Assembly: GCA_949987705.1 (NCBI GenBank)
Contig: OX465282.1
Span: 63,981,922 to 64,045,921 of the forward strand
Direction: 5' to 3'
DNA length: 64,000 nucleotides
Source: Thereva unica
Taxonomy: Eukaryota > Arthropoda > Insecta > Diptera > Therevidae
The notes under the pieces are model-generated. The model was not told the DNA's origin and did no database searches. It saw only the letters and a program-made list of their open reading frames with translations. Below, piece after piece: positions 1 through 10,321 of the stretch. The translations under genes were made by a program, and so were the position numbers. Within the stretch, counting starts at the first letter, position 1; every line of letters starts with the position of its first letter.

Positions 1-56
1 CGTATAGCCCGATGATACTGGCCATATTGCAACTACTGGCCGGCATGCTGCCTTTG

Positions 57-219
57 ACCGGTTCTACACGTTCAACTTTTCGTTCTACTTCAATACTTTC
101 TTCCCTTTCGCTCGCATGCAATTGTGGGAGGGGTAAGATTATTTCTTTCGTAAGTTGCATTTGAGCAAAAGAGAAAAAAGTGTTGAAGTTGAACGAAAAG
201 TTGAACGTGTAGAACCGGT
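57..219. mobile_element. Hairpin MITE with 5-bp target duplication
   Basis: The two ends are inverted copies over about 60 bases, starting ACCGGTTCTACACGTTCAAC and pairing with the mirror sequence that ends at 219. Both sides are flanked by CTTTG (52-56 and 220-224), a plausible 5-bp target-site duplication. It encodes nothing and would fold into one long hairpin with a short loop. The superfamily is not identified. Confidence 0.8.
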
Positions 220-524
220 CTTTGATATCGGTCGTAGAGCGAAAATATTTAAACATTGCCCGCTATTTAAAATTGATTTCGAAATTTTCTTTGGACTAGA
301 AGTATGTTAGTATGGCCTAAAGATGGCATAGTGGTGGGCGGTGTAGGGTGTACATTATCTGGGTTCGGGATCCATGAATCTATATAGTATTCGGAGAACC
401 AAACCGCACCCAAATACGTGCAGAGTTCCAGGAGATCCCCTTGACTAAGTCCATGGCGTCTCTCAGCCATAAGCTGCATTTTTCCTTCAATTTATAATTT
501 GGAAATTCTTACAGTAAGATATCG

Positions 525-845
525 TAAATGCTTATATGCGGATAAGCTTGTCATCCTTAATCCTTAAGACCCTAGAACACATCTTAGTTATGTACCTTAA
601 AAATTCTATACCAAAGCACGCATATTGTAAAGGAAAATCGATTGAAACCGTACTGGATGAAGTAGCGCTTTCCACAATGCCAACATGGGATCTACTATGG
701 TTTAAGTTAGTGGATCATCCGCATTCTTAGAACTCTGATATTCAACAAAACCTTAGAGAAGAAACACAGTGGTAAACACAGAGACCGCTGCATACCGCAA
801 GATGGAGTCCTGTCACCGCTTTTAAGGCTTATGGTTATTTTGTAT
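525..845 (+). pseudogene. LINE reverse transcriptase fragment (decayed)
   Basis: One frame reads RISLSSLILKTLEHIL and then AYCKGKSIETVLDEV, the RT block normally written RPISLTS-x-LLKTLE...AYxxGKSTETAL in Jockey/I-group LINEs. A little downstream, in other frames, comes a remnant of the GxPQGGVLSPLL motif (read here as PQDGVLSPLLRLMV). The region has stops and frameshifts, no endonuclease and no YADD motif, so it is an old fragment. Which LINE clade it came from is inference. Confidence 0.7.
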
Positions 846-1149
846 ATAAATTTTTAAGACCTTCCGTCATTCTAGTGAAATTTTTGAACAAGTAACTACA
901 TATTTAGAATTAGCTCATCGCATTCTTCGTTGTTTTAATAAGCAAATATTTCTTCCCTTTCAGCCATTGTCATACGTGTACGCGTGAAATTCTCGGGCAA
1001 CACAGTAGCCAAAACATTGCAAAATCATGTCTGACTACAAGTTGCCCAGCAAGAGTATTGGCCTTTGGCTAAGGGTCAAAAGGGCCATCTTTTTCTGAAA
1101 TATTACCATTAATGTGCATTTTTTGTTGCTCGTTTACAGGCACCTTAAG
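846..1149. other. No recognisable feature
   Basis: AT-rich sequence with no convincing open frame. I see no repeat shared with the rest of the window. Confidence 0.5.
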
Positions 1150-2195
1150 ATTTGAAAAATTCGTGATGCTTGTAAAGGGAAGTCTTTGGATTTTGACAAG
1201 TGAAGTCTTGTTAGAAAGCTATCTTTAAACTGAATCCAGAAGAGGTAATACCATGTTTTCATCGCACTTGAAATCCCACAGTTTCTAACAAAATGATTTC
1301 ACGAAATCCAAATGTGTTTACATCGCATCAAGCAGTTTTCACTTGTCATAACGAAATTTTAAAAACTTATCTAGAAACTAAAATGGAAATGAAATTAATT
1401 TTATCGCGCTTTATTTATCATTTTTTTTAGATATCACATTACACATTATATTCCGGGATTTTCGTTACAATAAATTAATTCAACATGAATCGCACTGTCA
1501 AAAAATTTCGACTGCCGTCAAATTTTCCATACTAAATGTTTATGCTCAATTGGATGAATAGTCATGTGCTATTTCATTGAACTCTCTGCTTCGTAGGACG
1601 ATTTCATTTTATATACATACAAAAACATGAGGTTTCGTCCGAAATTCTCATTTTTGCAAAATCAGAGAATTTCGAGTGCGATTTAAACATAGTATAACTT
1701 CATTTAAAAATTATTTCATTTCAACGAGTTCGAGTTAGATATTAAAAATACTTATCAATTTAAGGTGCTTGTGACCCTTAGCCAAAGTCTATTAAAACAA
1801 AAAAGGGGCTCGACCGAATGTTATGAAATTTTTTCAGGGCATTTTTTCGTTTAAATGCTTCTTTCGGCACCTCAAAGAAGTCGATTTAGTTTTGGTTCGC
1901 GCGATATTGTACAAAAATCACTTTGTTGTTAAAATCAAAAAACGGCTCCAAATTTTATAAAATTCTTTTCTCATCATATCTCCGTTAATACACTTCGAAC
2001 GACACCTCAACGAAATCGGTTTTTTTGTTCGCGCTATATTGTGCATTAAAAAATGACCACATTACGTACGCACATACTTCTTCTCAAAGTTTTCCTTAAA
2101 ATGCTTTCGAGACCTTGAAAAATGAAAATATAAACGTTGAAAATTTTGATTTTCGGACCGATTACAATAACTTCCTAACTGGGGAAATCAAAAAA
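1150..2195 (-). mobile_element. HINE/DINE-1-like element, copy I (degenerate, interrupted)
   Basis: On the minus strand it matches the element at 7971-9287 in two blocks: about 1150-1246 and about 1735-2195. It ends with the family's 5' terminus, read on the plus strand as a copy of TTCGGACCGATTACAATAAC followed by an imperfect CTTCC...GGAA hairpin. The 3' hairpin and CTAG end are missing. The missing middle is occupied by a 451-bp inverted-repeat element (1247-1697). It is non-coding, and it shares the AAAAGGGGCTCGACCGAATG block seen in the other copies. Confidence 0.75.
1247..1697. mobile_element. TIR element (MITE) nested in HINE copy I
   Basis: Its ends are inverted repeats of about 32 bp with several mismatches: TAATACCATGTTTTCATCGC at the left against TTATACTATGTTTAAATCGC read inward from the right. 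It lies where HINE copy I is interrupted, so it inserted after that copy. The interior is AT-rich and non-coding. I did not find a clear target duplication. Confidence 0.65.
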
Positions 2196-3022
2196 TATGC
2201 GTGTTCTTTAGAGGCTCTAGCTGAAAGTCTTAATTATTTTTTATTGGTGAATCTAGTTTTTAACTACTACTATGCAGTTTGTCCATAGTCGAAAAACCAT
2301 AATAGCAAAAGTTTAAATAAGGATTTTTAATGGATTTAAAGCTATCTAATCTCGTAGTTTATTTCTGTGCTATAATTTTGCACACATATGTATATACATT
2401 ATATGAAAACTTTGATCCATTTACATATACACACTTTATATCCAGTTACAGTTTCTCAGATCTTATTTGGTTTTGCAATTATCGATATTTCACTAATTAA
2501 ACATTGCGCATTTTACTACTCGTAATGAAATTAAATTCTTTGCTAAAGTGGTTAACGCTTTAAACTTTTATGCCGCAAGACATGATGCTTAACACGCTCC
2601 ATTCAAGATCGCTACAAATTGTTATATGACACTGGACTATAAATAAAGATATAAATATATGTATGTATATGTAAATGGAATTAATGTTCGGTGGACATTA
2701 AATTGCGGTGTGTATGGGGTTGGGGTTTTTTTTTTTAAATACATAATATTGAAGTATATTTTTAGTAATATCGTTTCTGGCTGATTATAATTAATTGTTT
2801 GAATAAATAGACTGAATTAGGGCTATTTAGAATACAAGTATTATTAGCAAGTACTTTGCCAGTAAAAAGTAGTAAAGAAATATAATATTAAATGACATTA
2901 CAAATTTACGTTATTCAAGTATATAGCACCTAAATTAACTAATTTTGAATTACACCACCTTTTGATGAAGAAGAAATTGTTACCCGATGTTAACAATTGT
3001 CCTATTCAGTGGTGGATAGAGG
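2196..3022. other. AT-rich sequence, nothing recognised
   Basis: Only A/T-rich sequence with a poly-T run near 2728. No open frame of note and no repeat partner that I can see in the window. Confidence 0.5.
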
Positions 3023-3770
3023 AAGAGCCAGCGACATATTTTGGGTTGTCATTTCATTAGTCATGAAAATTTCCACACTGAATCTTATACACCTGCTGAA
3101 CAATAAAAGCCAATTCTGGCAGCCCCCAGTGGCCGGAATGTAGTACCCTAAAATTACAAAGGGGGTGGGAAATAAAGTTCAATTTTGTTATAGTATTAGT
3201 CATGAATTTTCAGGAGATTGTTTTTGATGGTATTCTCTATTTATAAAAATTATTGCCAGAACATTTCCCCTTCACCAAAGTGCCGCCAGAACGCTGTAAA
3301 TATTCATTTAATAAAACGCTATTTTTGTTATTTCATTATAGTTGAGTCGTCAGAGTCAGACTAAATGTTAACTGACGAAACTTTTTCTAAAAATATAGTT
3401 TTTCGTGAGTAGAATATGTTAAAAAAGAGTTTCGGAAAATTGGTTGTACGCTACCCCTAAAAAACCCCCTAAAAACAGAAAATTTCGTTTTTGGCTAATA
3501 TCTCTTAAACGGTAAGTCCTATCCTAAAATATTGTTTACAAAGTTTGTAGATCATGCAATTATCTACAAAAAATGATATTATACATTTTCCCGTGCGAAT
3601 CGCCGTTCATGAGATATCGCCGTTTTAAAGATTTAAAATACTCATCCCCTAATTCGCCACTTGTATAGGTCGCCAGACGTTCAATAAATCCTCTGTTGCA
3701 CTACGTGGCTAATATTTTCAGAGGTGATTCCAGGATGGTTTTGGAGAGAAAAATTGTTCTACAGAGGGGG
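3023..3770 (+). repeat. Left arm of the 2.45-kb palindrome
   Basis: Inverted copy of 4725-5473. The few differences I see are at the outer end (for example CATATTTTGGGTTG here against CGTTTTTCGGGTTG in the partner) and GGTGGG against GGTAGG near 3170. Otherwise long blocks are identical, including the whole GATATCTCATGAACGGCGAT region. It is non-coding. Confidence 0.95.
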
Positions 3771-3948
3771 AATTGAAAAGTGTGATCTAAATCCCAAAAT
3801 TCTTCGTTTTTTCAGAAAAATTCCAATATTTTAGCATTTTGGTCATATTTTGAACCTACATAACTTGTGAACGGAGTCACTCAAGTTCCTTTTCTAAATA
3901 TCATATAAAATAATACACATTTACCTAAAAGATGAACCTAATTACATT

Positions 3949-4610
3949 CATCATTGCGCTCCTTTAATCCCTCATGGGACATAGGGCGGAAACAGTTGCC
4001 CTCCAGCGGACTCTGTTTTGCGCGACAGCTCTCAGCTACGACCAGGATCTCGCAGTTGTTGCGGCTTCTGCTAGTAGGGTTCTCCTCCACGTTGTTCTAG
4101 GTCTTCCGACTCGACGGGATCCTTGCGGATTCCAGTCGAGGGCCTGTTTGGCTAGATTTTCGTTTTGGCGTCGCAAGGTGTGGCCAACCCAATTCCATTT
4201 CCTTCGTCTTATTTGGTCGTCTATCCTTTCTTGGCCGGAACGGCGCCATAGTTCTTCGTTTGAAATTCTATCCTGCCAGCGGATTTTTAGGATTCGACGC
4301 AGGCATCATGAAGACTTGTAGGCGCCCTGTGATGAATTGGGTGACTTTCCATGTTTCGCAACCGTATAAAAGTACTGCCTTAACGTTGGAGTTGAACAGC
4401 CGCAATTTGGTGTTAGTTGAGATCTCCGTTGATCTCCATATGCGGAACAGGCATGCATATGCGCCTCGTGCTTTATTTATTCTGGAACTGACATCTTCTT
4501 CTGCACCAACATTTTCGGTAATAATACTACCGAGGTAGCAGAATTTATCGACCAGTTCCACGTCACGGTTATTCAGCGCAGTCCGTTCAATGGTGTTTGC
4601 ATTTATCCGC
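3949..4610 (-). pseudogene. RTE family A, 5'-truncated insertion (3' end of RT ORF)
   Basis: On the minus strand this is the last ~220 codons of the RTE-A reverse transcriptase ORF plus its 3' end, closely matching 11508-12172. It keeps FCYLGSIITE, LLYGCETW and the C-terminal Arg/Trp-rich tail. A 5-bp deletion near 4305 shifts the frame. It is flanked by ATTACATT (3941-3948 and 4611-4618), an 8-bp direct repeat expected of target-primed insertion. The 3' end carries the family's TGATGA tail. It sits in the loop of the palindrome and is therefore younger than it. Confidence 0.92.
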
Positions 4611-4724
4611 ATTACATTGCTCTGCGATAATTCGTCTAGGAGTTATTCAACTTTAAGTAAATATTAAAAAAATACATTTTTTCCTTTCGTAAACACCCTG
4701 TATCGTAGTGGATATTGGGGATAG

Positions 4725-5473
4725 CCCCCTCTGTAGAACAATTTTTCTCTCCAAAACCATCCTGGAATCACCTCTGAAAATATTAGCCACGTAGTGCAAC
4801 AGAGGATTTATTGAACGTCTGGCGACCTATACAAGTGGCGAATTAGGGGATGAGTATTTTAAATCTTTAAAACGGCGATATCTCATGAACGGCGATTCGC
4901 ACGGGAAAATGTATAATATCATTTTTTGTAGATAATTGCATGATCTACAAACTTTGTAAACAATATTTTAGGATAGGACTTACCGTTTAAGAGATATTAG
5001 CCAAAAACGAAATTTTCTGTTTTTAGGGGGTTTTTTAGGGGTAGCGTACAACCAATTTTCCGAAACTCTTTTTTAACATATTCTACTCACGAAAAACTAT
5101 ATTTTTAGAAAAAGTTTCGTCAGTTAACATTTAGTCTGACTCTGACGACTCAACTATAATGAAATAACAAAAATAGCGTTTTATTAAATGAATATTTACA
5201 GCGTTCTGGCGGCACTTTGGTGAAGGGGAAATGTTCTGGCAATAATTTTTATAAATAGAGAATACCATCAAAAACAATCTCCTGAAAATTCATGACTAAT
5301 ACTATAACAAAATTGAACTTTATTTCCTACCCCCTTTGTAATTTTAGGGTACTACATTCCGGCCACTGGGGGCTGCCAGAATTGGCTTTTATTGTTCAGC
5401 AGGTGTATAAGATTCAGTGTGGAAATTTTCATGACTAATGAAATGACAACCCGAAAAACGTCGCTGGCTCTTG
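4725..5473 (-). repeat. Right arm of the 2.45-kb palindrome
   Basis: Inverted partner of 3023-3770. Short open frames on both strands near 5352-5632 lie in this arm and past its outer edge. They have no recognisable motif. Confidence 0.95.
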
Positions 5474-5574
5474 GTCTAGGATTACAGCACGAGGTATTGA
5501 TTGAAATATACCAACCGCATGAACTGTTAAACCACAGACACACTGGTCGATCCTGTTAATTATCCTAAAGGTTG

Positions 5575-5737
5575 AAGCAGAACCAATCCGTTCCGTCCGC
5601 TCCGCACGTTTTTCCTTTGTTCTTTTTGACATTCCGTCCGCTTGATTGTGGCTACCGTTCCGTTCGTCTCATGGAAAGTTTATGGAAATGTCAAATTTCC
5701 AACTTTTAAAAACGGACGGAACGAATTGGTTCTGCTT
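5575..5737. mobile_element. Short MITE with ~25-bp TIRs
   Basis: The left end AAGCAGAACCAATCCGTTCC is mirrored at the right end with one mismatch (AAGCAGAACCAATTCGTTCC read inward). The total length is 163 bp and it is non-coding. The flanks show no obvious target duplication. Confidence 0.75.
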
Positions 5738-6035
5738 GTACCTTAAAAGAGAGAACAACATAATAAATCGGGATAATCTCTTCGAAGTAACGTTCTCGAA
5801 AGGAGCCTAGATAAATGCCTAAGATGACGGCGCAAAAAAGAGCTTGGGGGTTTTAAAATTCTTTCAACGAAGTTTCGCTCGGTACACAGCTCGAACTGTA
5901 CAACAGTAAGACGATATCCCGTCTAGGTATGTTGCTCGAAGATCAGACATCCAAGAGCTGCGAAGAGCTCAATGATCAGGGAAGAGCTCAATGATCAGGG
6001 ATTGTAAAAATCTGATTAAGGTGTATGTAAATTAC

Positions 6036-6460
6036 AGCTGGCATTAGTGATAAGCAGAATTGGTCTTGTAGTTTTGCCTATTCTTGCAAATTTAACAAGA
6101 CCGAAGAAGACCAAGATAAGACAGGACAAGAAAAGACTGCAAGATCAAGATATCAAGACTTTGCGCTCATTACTAAATGCCGAACGACGTGCAGTGATGA
6201 GCAAAAGGTGTTACAAAAAGTCTTGCAAAAAGTCTTGCAGAAAATCTTACAAAAGTCTTGCAAAAAGTCTTGCAGTCTTATCTTGGCCATGGTAAATGTG
6301 CAAGACAAGACTGTTTGCTCATCACTTGCAAGACTTGTTATGAGCACCAAGTCATGCTATCTTGATCTTGCAGTATTGTCTTGTCCTTGTCCTGTCTTCT
6401 ATTGGTCTTGCTTTGGTCTTGCTAAATGTGCAAAACCAATCTTGCTTATAACTAGCTGCC
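6036..6460. mobile_element. Foldback-like element with internal 11-13-bp tandem repeats
   Basis: About 155-bp imperfect inverted arms (roughly 6045-6200 and 6300-6455) share GACAGGACAAG, CTGCAAGATCAAGATA and related words. The centre (6209-6276) is a tandem tract of about six GTCTTGCAAAAA-like units. Short frames in this stretch translate into Lys/Ser/Cys repeats and are artefacts of the repeat. Confidence 0.75.
6209..6276. repeat. Tandem GTCTTGCAAAAA repeat
   Basis: Roughly six units of 11-13 bp with variants GTTACAAAAA and TCTTACAAAA, in the loop of the surrounding inverted repeat. Confidence 0.85.
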
Positions 6461-6569
6461 ATATTAGATACCATGGGTTTTATGATCAGAAAAAGGATGA
6501 AACTTGCCGTGAGATTATGCAGTTTCCTCGTGAGAGGCAAATTGAAACATAAGCTTCATAATCGTTTGG

Positions 6570-7056
6570 GTGGTTAGCTGTAGAAGAGTCCGCAGACGTT
6601 GCAAAAACACTACTTTCTTTGAAGTAATCAAAATGGTACTTAATGCCTACCCCAGGTATAATGCAGTATTGACTAATACAATCAGTGAAGCAATTTGCCT
6701 TAAGTCTAGTATAGTTTACACTACCGTACAAGCACTTAAACATCAACTTTCATACAATCTCTCTTTATCGGCCCGCGACATAAAGTTCATGGTCCTGGCA
6801 ATTCTCCTCGTAGTCTTTTGCAGTGCTGCTCAAAACATATCTTATTTCCCAAGTATCTGAAAACAACCATTATTAATCATTATTATTACGAAAAGACAAA
6901 CTATAAGTATATGACACCGATCCGCAAGTCATGTGATAAGCTCCATGTGAACAACTACAGAGAATCGGCATCCTGTTTTCAATTCCAAAACTCATTGAAC
7001 AACTTGTTTGCGACGGATCTAGAAAAGAGGCGTTCGACTACTTCAATGTCCTAATC
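6570..7056 (+). pseudogene. CR1/Jockey-group LINE ORF2 fragment (decayed)
   Basis: Different frames together read CCSKHILFPKYL, PIRKSCDKLHVNNYRE and LEKRRSTTSM. These align in order with CSQHIAFPLYL, PIYKSGDKHSVDNYRG and FRKGRSTTSN of the LINE at 33735-36562. It is therefore a plus-strand remnant of the same or a sister family, covering the start of the RT domain. Several frameshifts separate the blocks. No catalytic motif survives. Confidence 0.7.
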
Positions 7057-7060
7057 TATT

Positions 7061-7970
7061 CAGGTATGTCCTAATAGACTAAGTGCCCGCGAACAAAAAA
7101 AAAATTTATACATACTCTCTTAAAACTTTTTGTATGGTTTAAGGACACCTATTCTACCATCTTTTGCTCTGCGAAAATTCATGAGACCGCGGCTTTTTTC
7201 CTCCAGGTTGCTCGAAAGTCAACCTTTTTATGGTGCCCAAAAAATTTATAGATACTGTTTTTTTACCAATCACAGTCGCATGAGATGGCGATGATACGCG
7301 CGAAACAGTACTTATCCGACAAAAATGTTGGACCGTTAAGGATGTCTACCACCCCAAACCTGCTAAGTTATGAGCTTCCAAAAATTAATTAATAACCATC
7401 TGATTTTTTCAGGACCGCTTAAGAAAAATATGTTGCATTACATGGTATATGTGTCCGACAAAATTTGTTTGCCGATTTCGAGTAAAAGTTGTCTACTTCA
7501 TGAAGGGAAAAAATTTATACGTTGTCCGACAAAAAAATCTTGTCTTTAACGTAAAAAAAGAACAAAAATTATAAAATTTAGAGTATGTTACAACTTGTTT
7601 AAAATTCGTTGATGAAAAATTGTGTACTATGTGCACAACAGACACCTAGCCAAACATATTCAGAATCGTCTGCATAGATTTTGCGGGAGGTTAGACGCTC
7701 TTTGCAGAACTTCGCTCATGGCGCCACCTTTCCACCAAATGGGTTTTCCTGGAAAAAGTGCCAAAAAAGTAATGACATTTGCATATTGGCACCCACCGAG
7801 CAGCCCAAAAACGCACAATTTGGTGCCCAAAAAAGTCAAATACCTTACATTACCTATCTTAACGCTGGAACTTTTCGTTAGCACTCCAAACCTTTTATTT
7901 TATTTCGAAATGTATGTTGTTTCCATATATACTGGCTGAAGCAATAAAAACTCTACATTCAAAATTATTT
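7061..7970. other. Unrecognised sequence
   Basis: No convincing gene. The word GTCCGACAAAA recurs loosely at about 7316, 7451 and 7524. Two overlapping frames near 7622-7939 on opposite strands have no motif. Confidence 0.45.
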
Positions 7971-9287
7971 TTAACTTCCCAGTATAGGAAGTTCTTGTAA
8001 TCGGTCCGAAATTTAATTTTAATCGAAAATTTCGACGTATTTTCATCTTTCAAGGTCCCAGGAGCATTTTAAGCAAAAAATTGGGAGGAAGTATGTGTGT
8101 GTGCGTACTTATGTGGTCATTTTTTCCTGCACGATATCGCGCGAACCAAAAAAGATGTCGACTTACTTGAGGTGCCGTTCGAAGCGTATTAGCGACAATA
8201 TAATCTGAAAAGATTTTTATAATATTCGGTCGAGCGGCTTTTTGGTTTAAATGACATAAGTGATTTTTGTACCTGCACGATATCGCGCGAACCCCAAAAG
8301 ATATCGACTTAGTTGAGGTGCCGTTCGAAGAGTCTAAATCAAAATATGCTCTGAAAAGATTTTCATAAAATTCGGTCAAACCGTTTTTTTTTTGTTTAAA
8401 CGACGTTTATGATTTTTGTACCTGCACGATACCGCGCAAACTGAAAGCTATATCGACTTCATTGCGGTGCCGAAAAAAGAATATTAACGAAGAATTACTC
8501 TGAAAAAAATTTCATGATATTCGGTCGGGCCTTTTTTGTTTACTTCGGCTAATTGTCAGAAAGACCTTAAATTGACAAGTTTTGCTAATATCTAATAGAC
8601 TCGATGTAATGAGACCCGTTCTAAACGAAGCGATCTCTTTTGGGTTCTGCCCAGCGATAGCCTTCGGACAAAACATCACTCGTCAAAATCCGAGAACCTT
8701 TCAAAATCGTGCAAAATCTTCGTTACCCTTTACAAACAGCGCGCATTTTTCAAACCTTGGATTAGCACTTTTGACGGGGAATTGTTTTCTACGCGTGATA
8801 AAGTTTCAGAAAATTGCGGTTCATCCCGGGATTTCCAGTAATTACCGCAAAATTTGTTCTTTTTGGTCAAGTCTGACAAGTAAGTAGTACTTAACAGTTA
8901 CAGTTTTGCTAATATCTCCGGAAAGCTTTGGAATTTCCAAATGAAGTTATTCGCTTCTCAGTTTGTTAATGGCGCTTCAGCCCGCCCAATACGAATTTGA
9001 ACACCCGCTTTAGTGCAGCGAACGAAATGCGGAGGACATATTTGTTTACTAACGTTCAGCAAAAACAAATTCTCTAGAAAGATCTTGTGGATTTACTACT
9101 ATTATAGTTATTTGAAATAGCTTCTCTAGCTTGTGGATTGCTTTGTCATCAGTACTAATACTAGCCAATTTTCCACTAGTGCTAAACGTATAACTATTTT
9201 GTAAGAAGTCAGTTTATTCCATCTTCGTTTTTCATACTGGGAAGTTAATCGTGTGGACCGAAGGGGTCAAACCCACATCCCAACTAG
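7971..9287 (+). mobile_element. HINE/DINE-1-like Helentron-derived element, copy II
   Basis: The 5' end is a hairpin, AACTTCC-loop-GGAAGTT (7973-7993). ACTGGGAAGTT near 9235-9246 is its subterminal inverted partner. The 3' end has TGTGG...CCACA, which can form a hairpin, followed 10 nt later by terminal CTAG and then T. Three ~147-bp tandem units fill the centre. This combination (subterminal inverted repeats, central tandem repeats, 3' hairpin, CTRR end, no target duplication) is known for Helentron-associated HINE/DINE-1 elements. It is non-coding. Other copies: 1150-2195, 54624-55458, 61041-62496. Confidence 0.85.
8121..8565 (+). repeat. Central tandem repeat, three ~147-bp units
   Basis: Each unit starts near CCTGCACGATAYCGCGCRAA (8126, 8272, 8421; spacing 146 and 149) and continues through GAGGTGCCGTTCGAA and TCTGAAAAGATTTTCATAA to an ATTCGGTCG block. 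The third unit is the most diverged. Confidence 0.9.
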
Positions 9288-9339
9288 TTTACTTTTCGTT
9301 CATTTTAAAATAAAAGCGTATTTTTAGTATTTTTTACTC

Positions 9340-10045
9340 GTCATAATACGCTTTCATTTGATACCCATGGCGAGGGCGTTGTAAAGAAAAAGGTAAGTCA
9401 CGATTTTGTATTGGCCGTCATTTTGAATTTGGAATGGTACTCTACTTGCCACACCCTTTTATTTGATATCCATACCAAGTGGCTTGGAAAGAAAAAGATT
9501 ATGCCATGTTTTTTGTTGGATGCCATTTTGAATTTGGAATTAAGCTACACAGCTAATAGTATTCTACTTGCCTCACCGTTTCATTTGATACCTATACCAA
9601 GTGGCATGTGTTTTGTGTTGGCCGCCTTTTGTGCTTGTCACCGTTTTGAACTTGGAATGAAGCCACACAGCTAGTTGTAATCTATTTGACATACCTGTTC
9701 ATTTGATACCCATAATTGCAAAATACGGCATTTTTGAACCGCCATCTTGATTTCTTTTTAAAAAATTATCCGATTGCATTGTCACGCAAAGTATGCAAAT
9801 GTGCAAAATTTCAAGTTTATAGGATATATTTTTTACTTTTTATTCTGTTATGTATTCCGCCATCTTGGGTGGGCCGCCATTTTGAATTTGGAATCATGCC
9901 ACACAGCTAATTGTATTCTACTCGTAATACCCTTCTATTTGATACCCATGTCGGGGATCGGGAAACGCAATTGCGAAATTCGGCCGCCATCTTGATCTTT
10001 ATACAAAAATGTCGTATTGCATTGGCACGTGAGGTGTACACAGGG
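9340..10045 (+). repeat. Tandem array of the GATACCCAT / GCCATTTTGAATTTGGAAT repeat
   Basis: The word ATTTGATACCCAT (with variants) recurs at about 9357, 9461, 9583, 9702 and 9937. CATTTTGAATTTGGAAT recurs at about 9420, 9527, 9645 and 9885. Units are about 105-120 bp, the last one longer with extra sequence. Single or degraded copies lie at 20336, 25187, 47215 (minus) and 58200 (minus). The short frames here come from the repeat and have no protein motif. Confidence 0.85.
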
Positions 10046-10321
10046 CCGGCGCGTGGTTGTTTTGCGCCCTGTGCAGTTGGCAAATTTGCACCCCATCAGC
10101 TAAACATTTAATAAAAAGATTCTTTCATCTGGATCGCAAAGACGGTAAATACACACGGCACTTCTAATTTGGTAACAATTTACTTCTTTTTTTCAATAAA
10201 TTCCTGAAAAGGAACAACATTTCGTAAATCTATCAAAAATCCTTTTGTGCTAGCCTTAAAATGTATTAACTAATTTACCACTGTTATTTACCATTACTGT
10301 AATACCTTGGATCTATGGTGG

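Larger units (their letters stand above)
3023..5473. mobile_element. Foldback-type palindromic element
   Basis: Two arms of about 750 bp (3023-3770 and 4725-5473) are nearly perfect inverted copies, ending AAGAGCCAGCGAC outside and TGTTCTACAGAGGGGG inside. Without the later RTE insertion (3949-4610) the spacer is only about 290 bp. This is the shape of a foldback DNA transposon. No transposase is present and I found no clear target duplication, so the class is inference. An assembly-generated palindrome is the alternative. Confidence 0.75.

Noticed and set aside
6215..6276. CRISPR-like array
   Set aside because: Units are 11-13 bp, contiguous and without unique spacers, in a eukaryotic foldback element.
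7622..7939. 105-codon plus-strand frame
   Set aside because: Overlapping frames of similar size on both strands, with no motif; chance openness is more likely.
7971..9246. piggyBac-type element with TTAA flanks and CTTCCCAGTAT ends
   Set aside because: The apparent TTAA at the right lies inside the repeat. All copies extend ~40 bp further to CTAG, so the inverted words are subterminal, as in HINEs.
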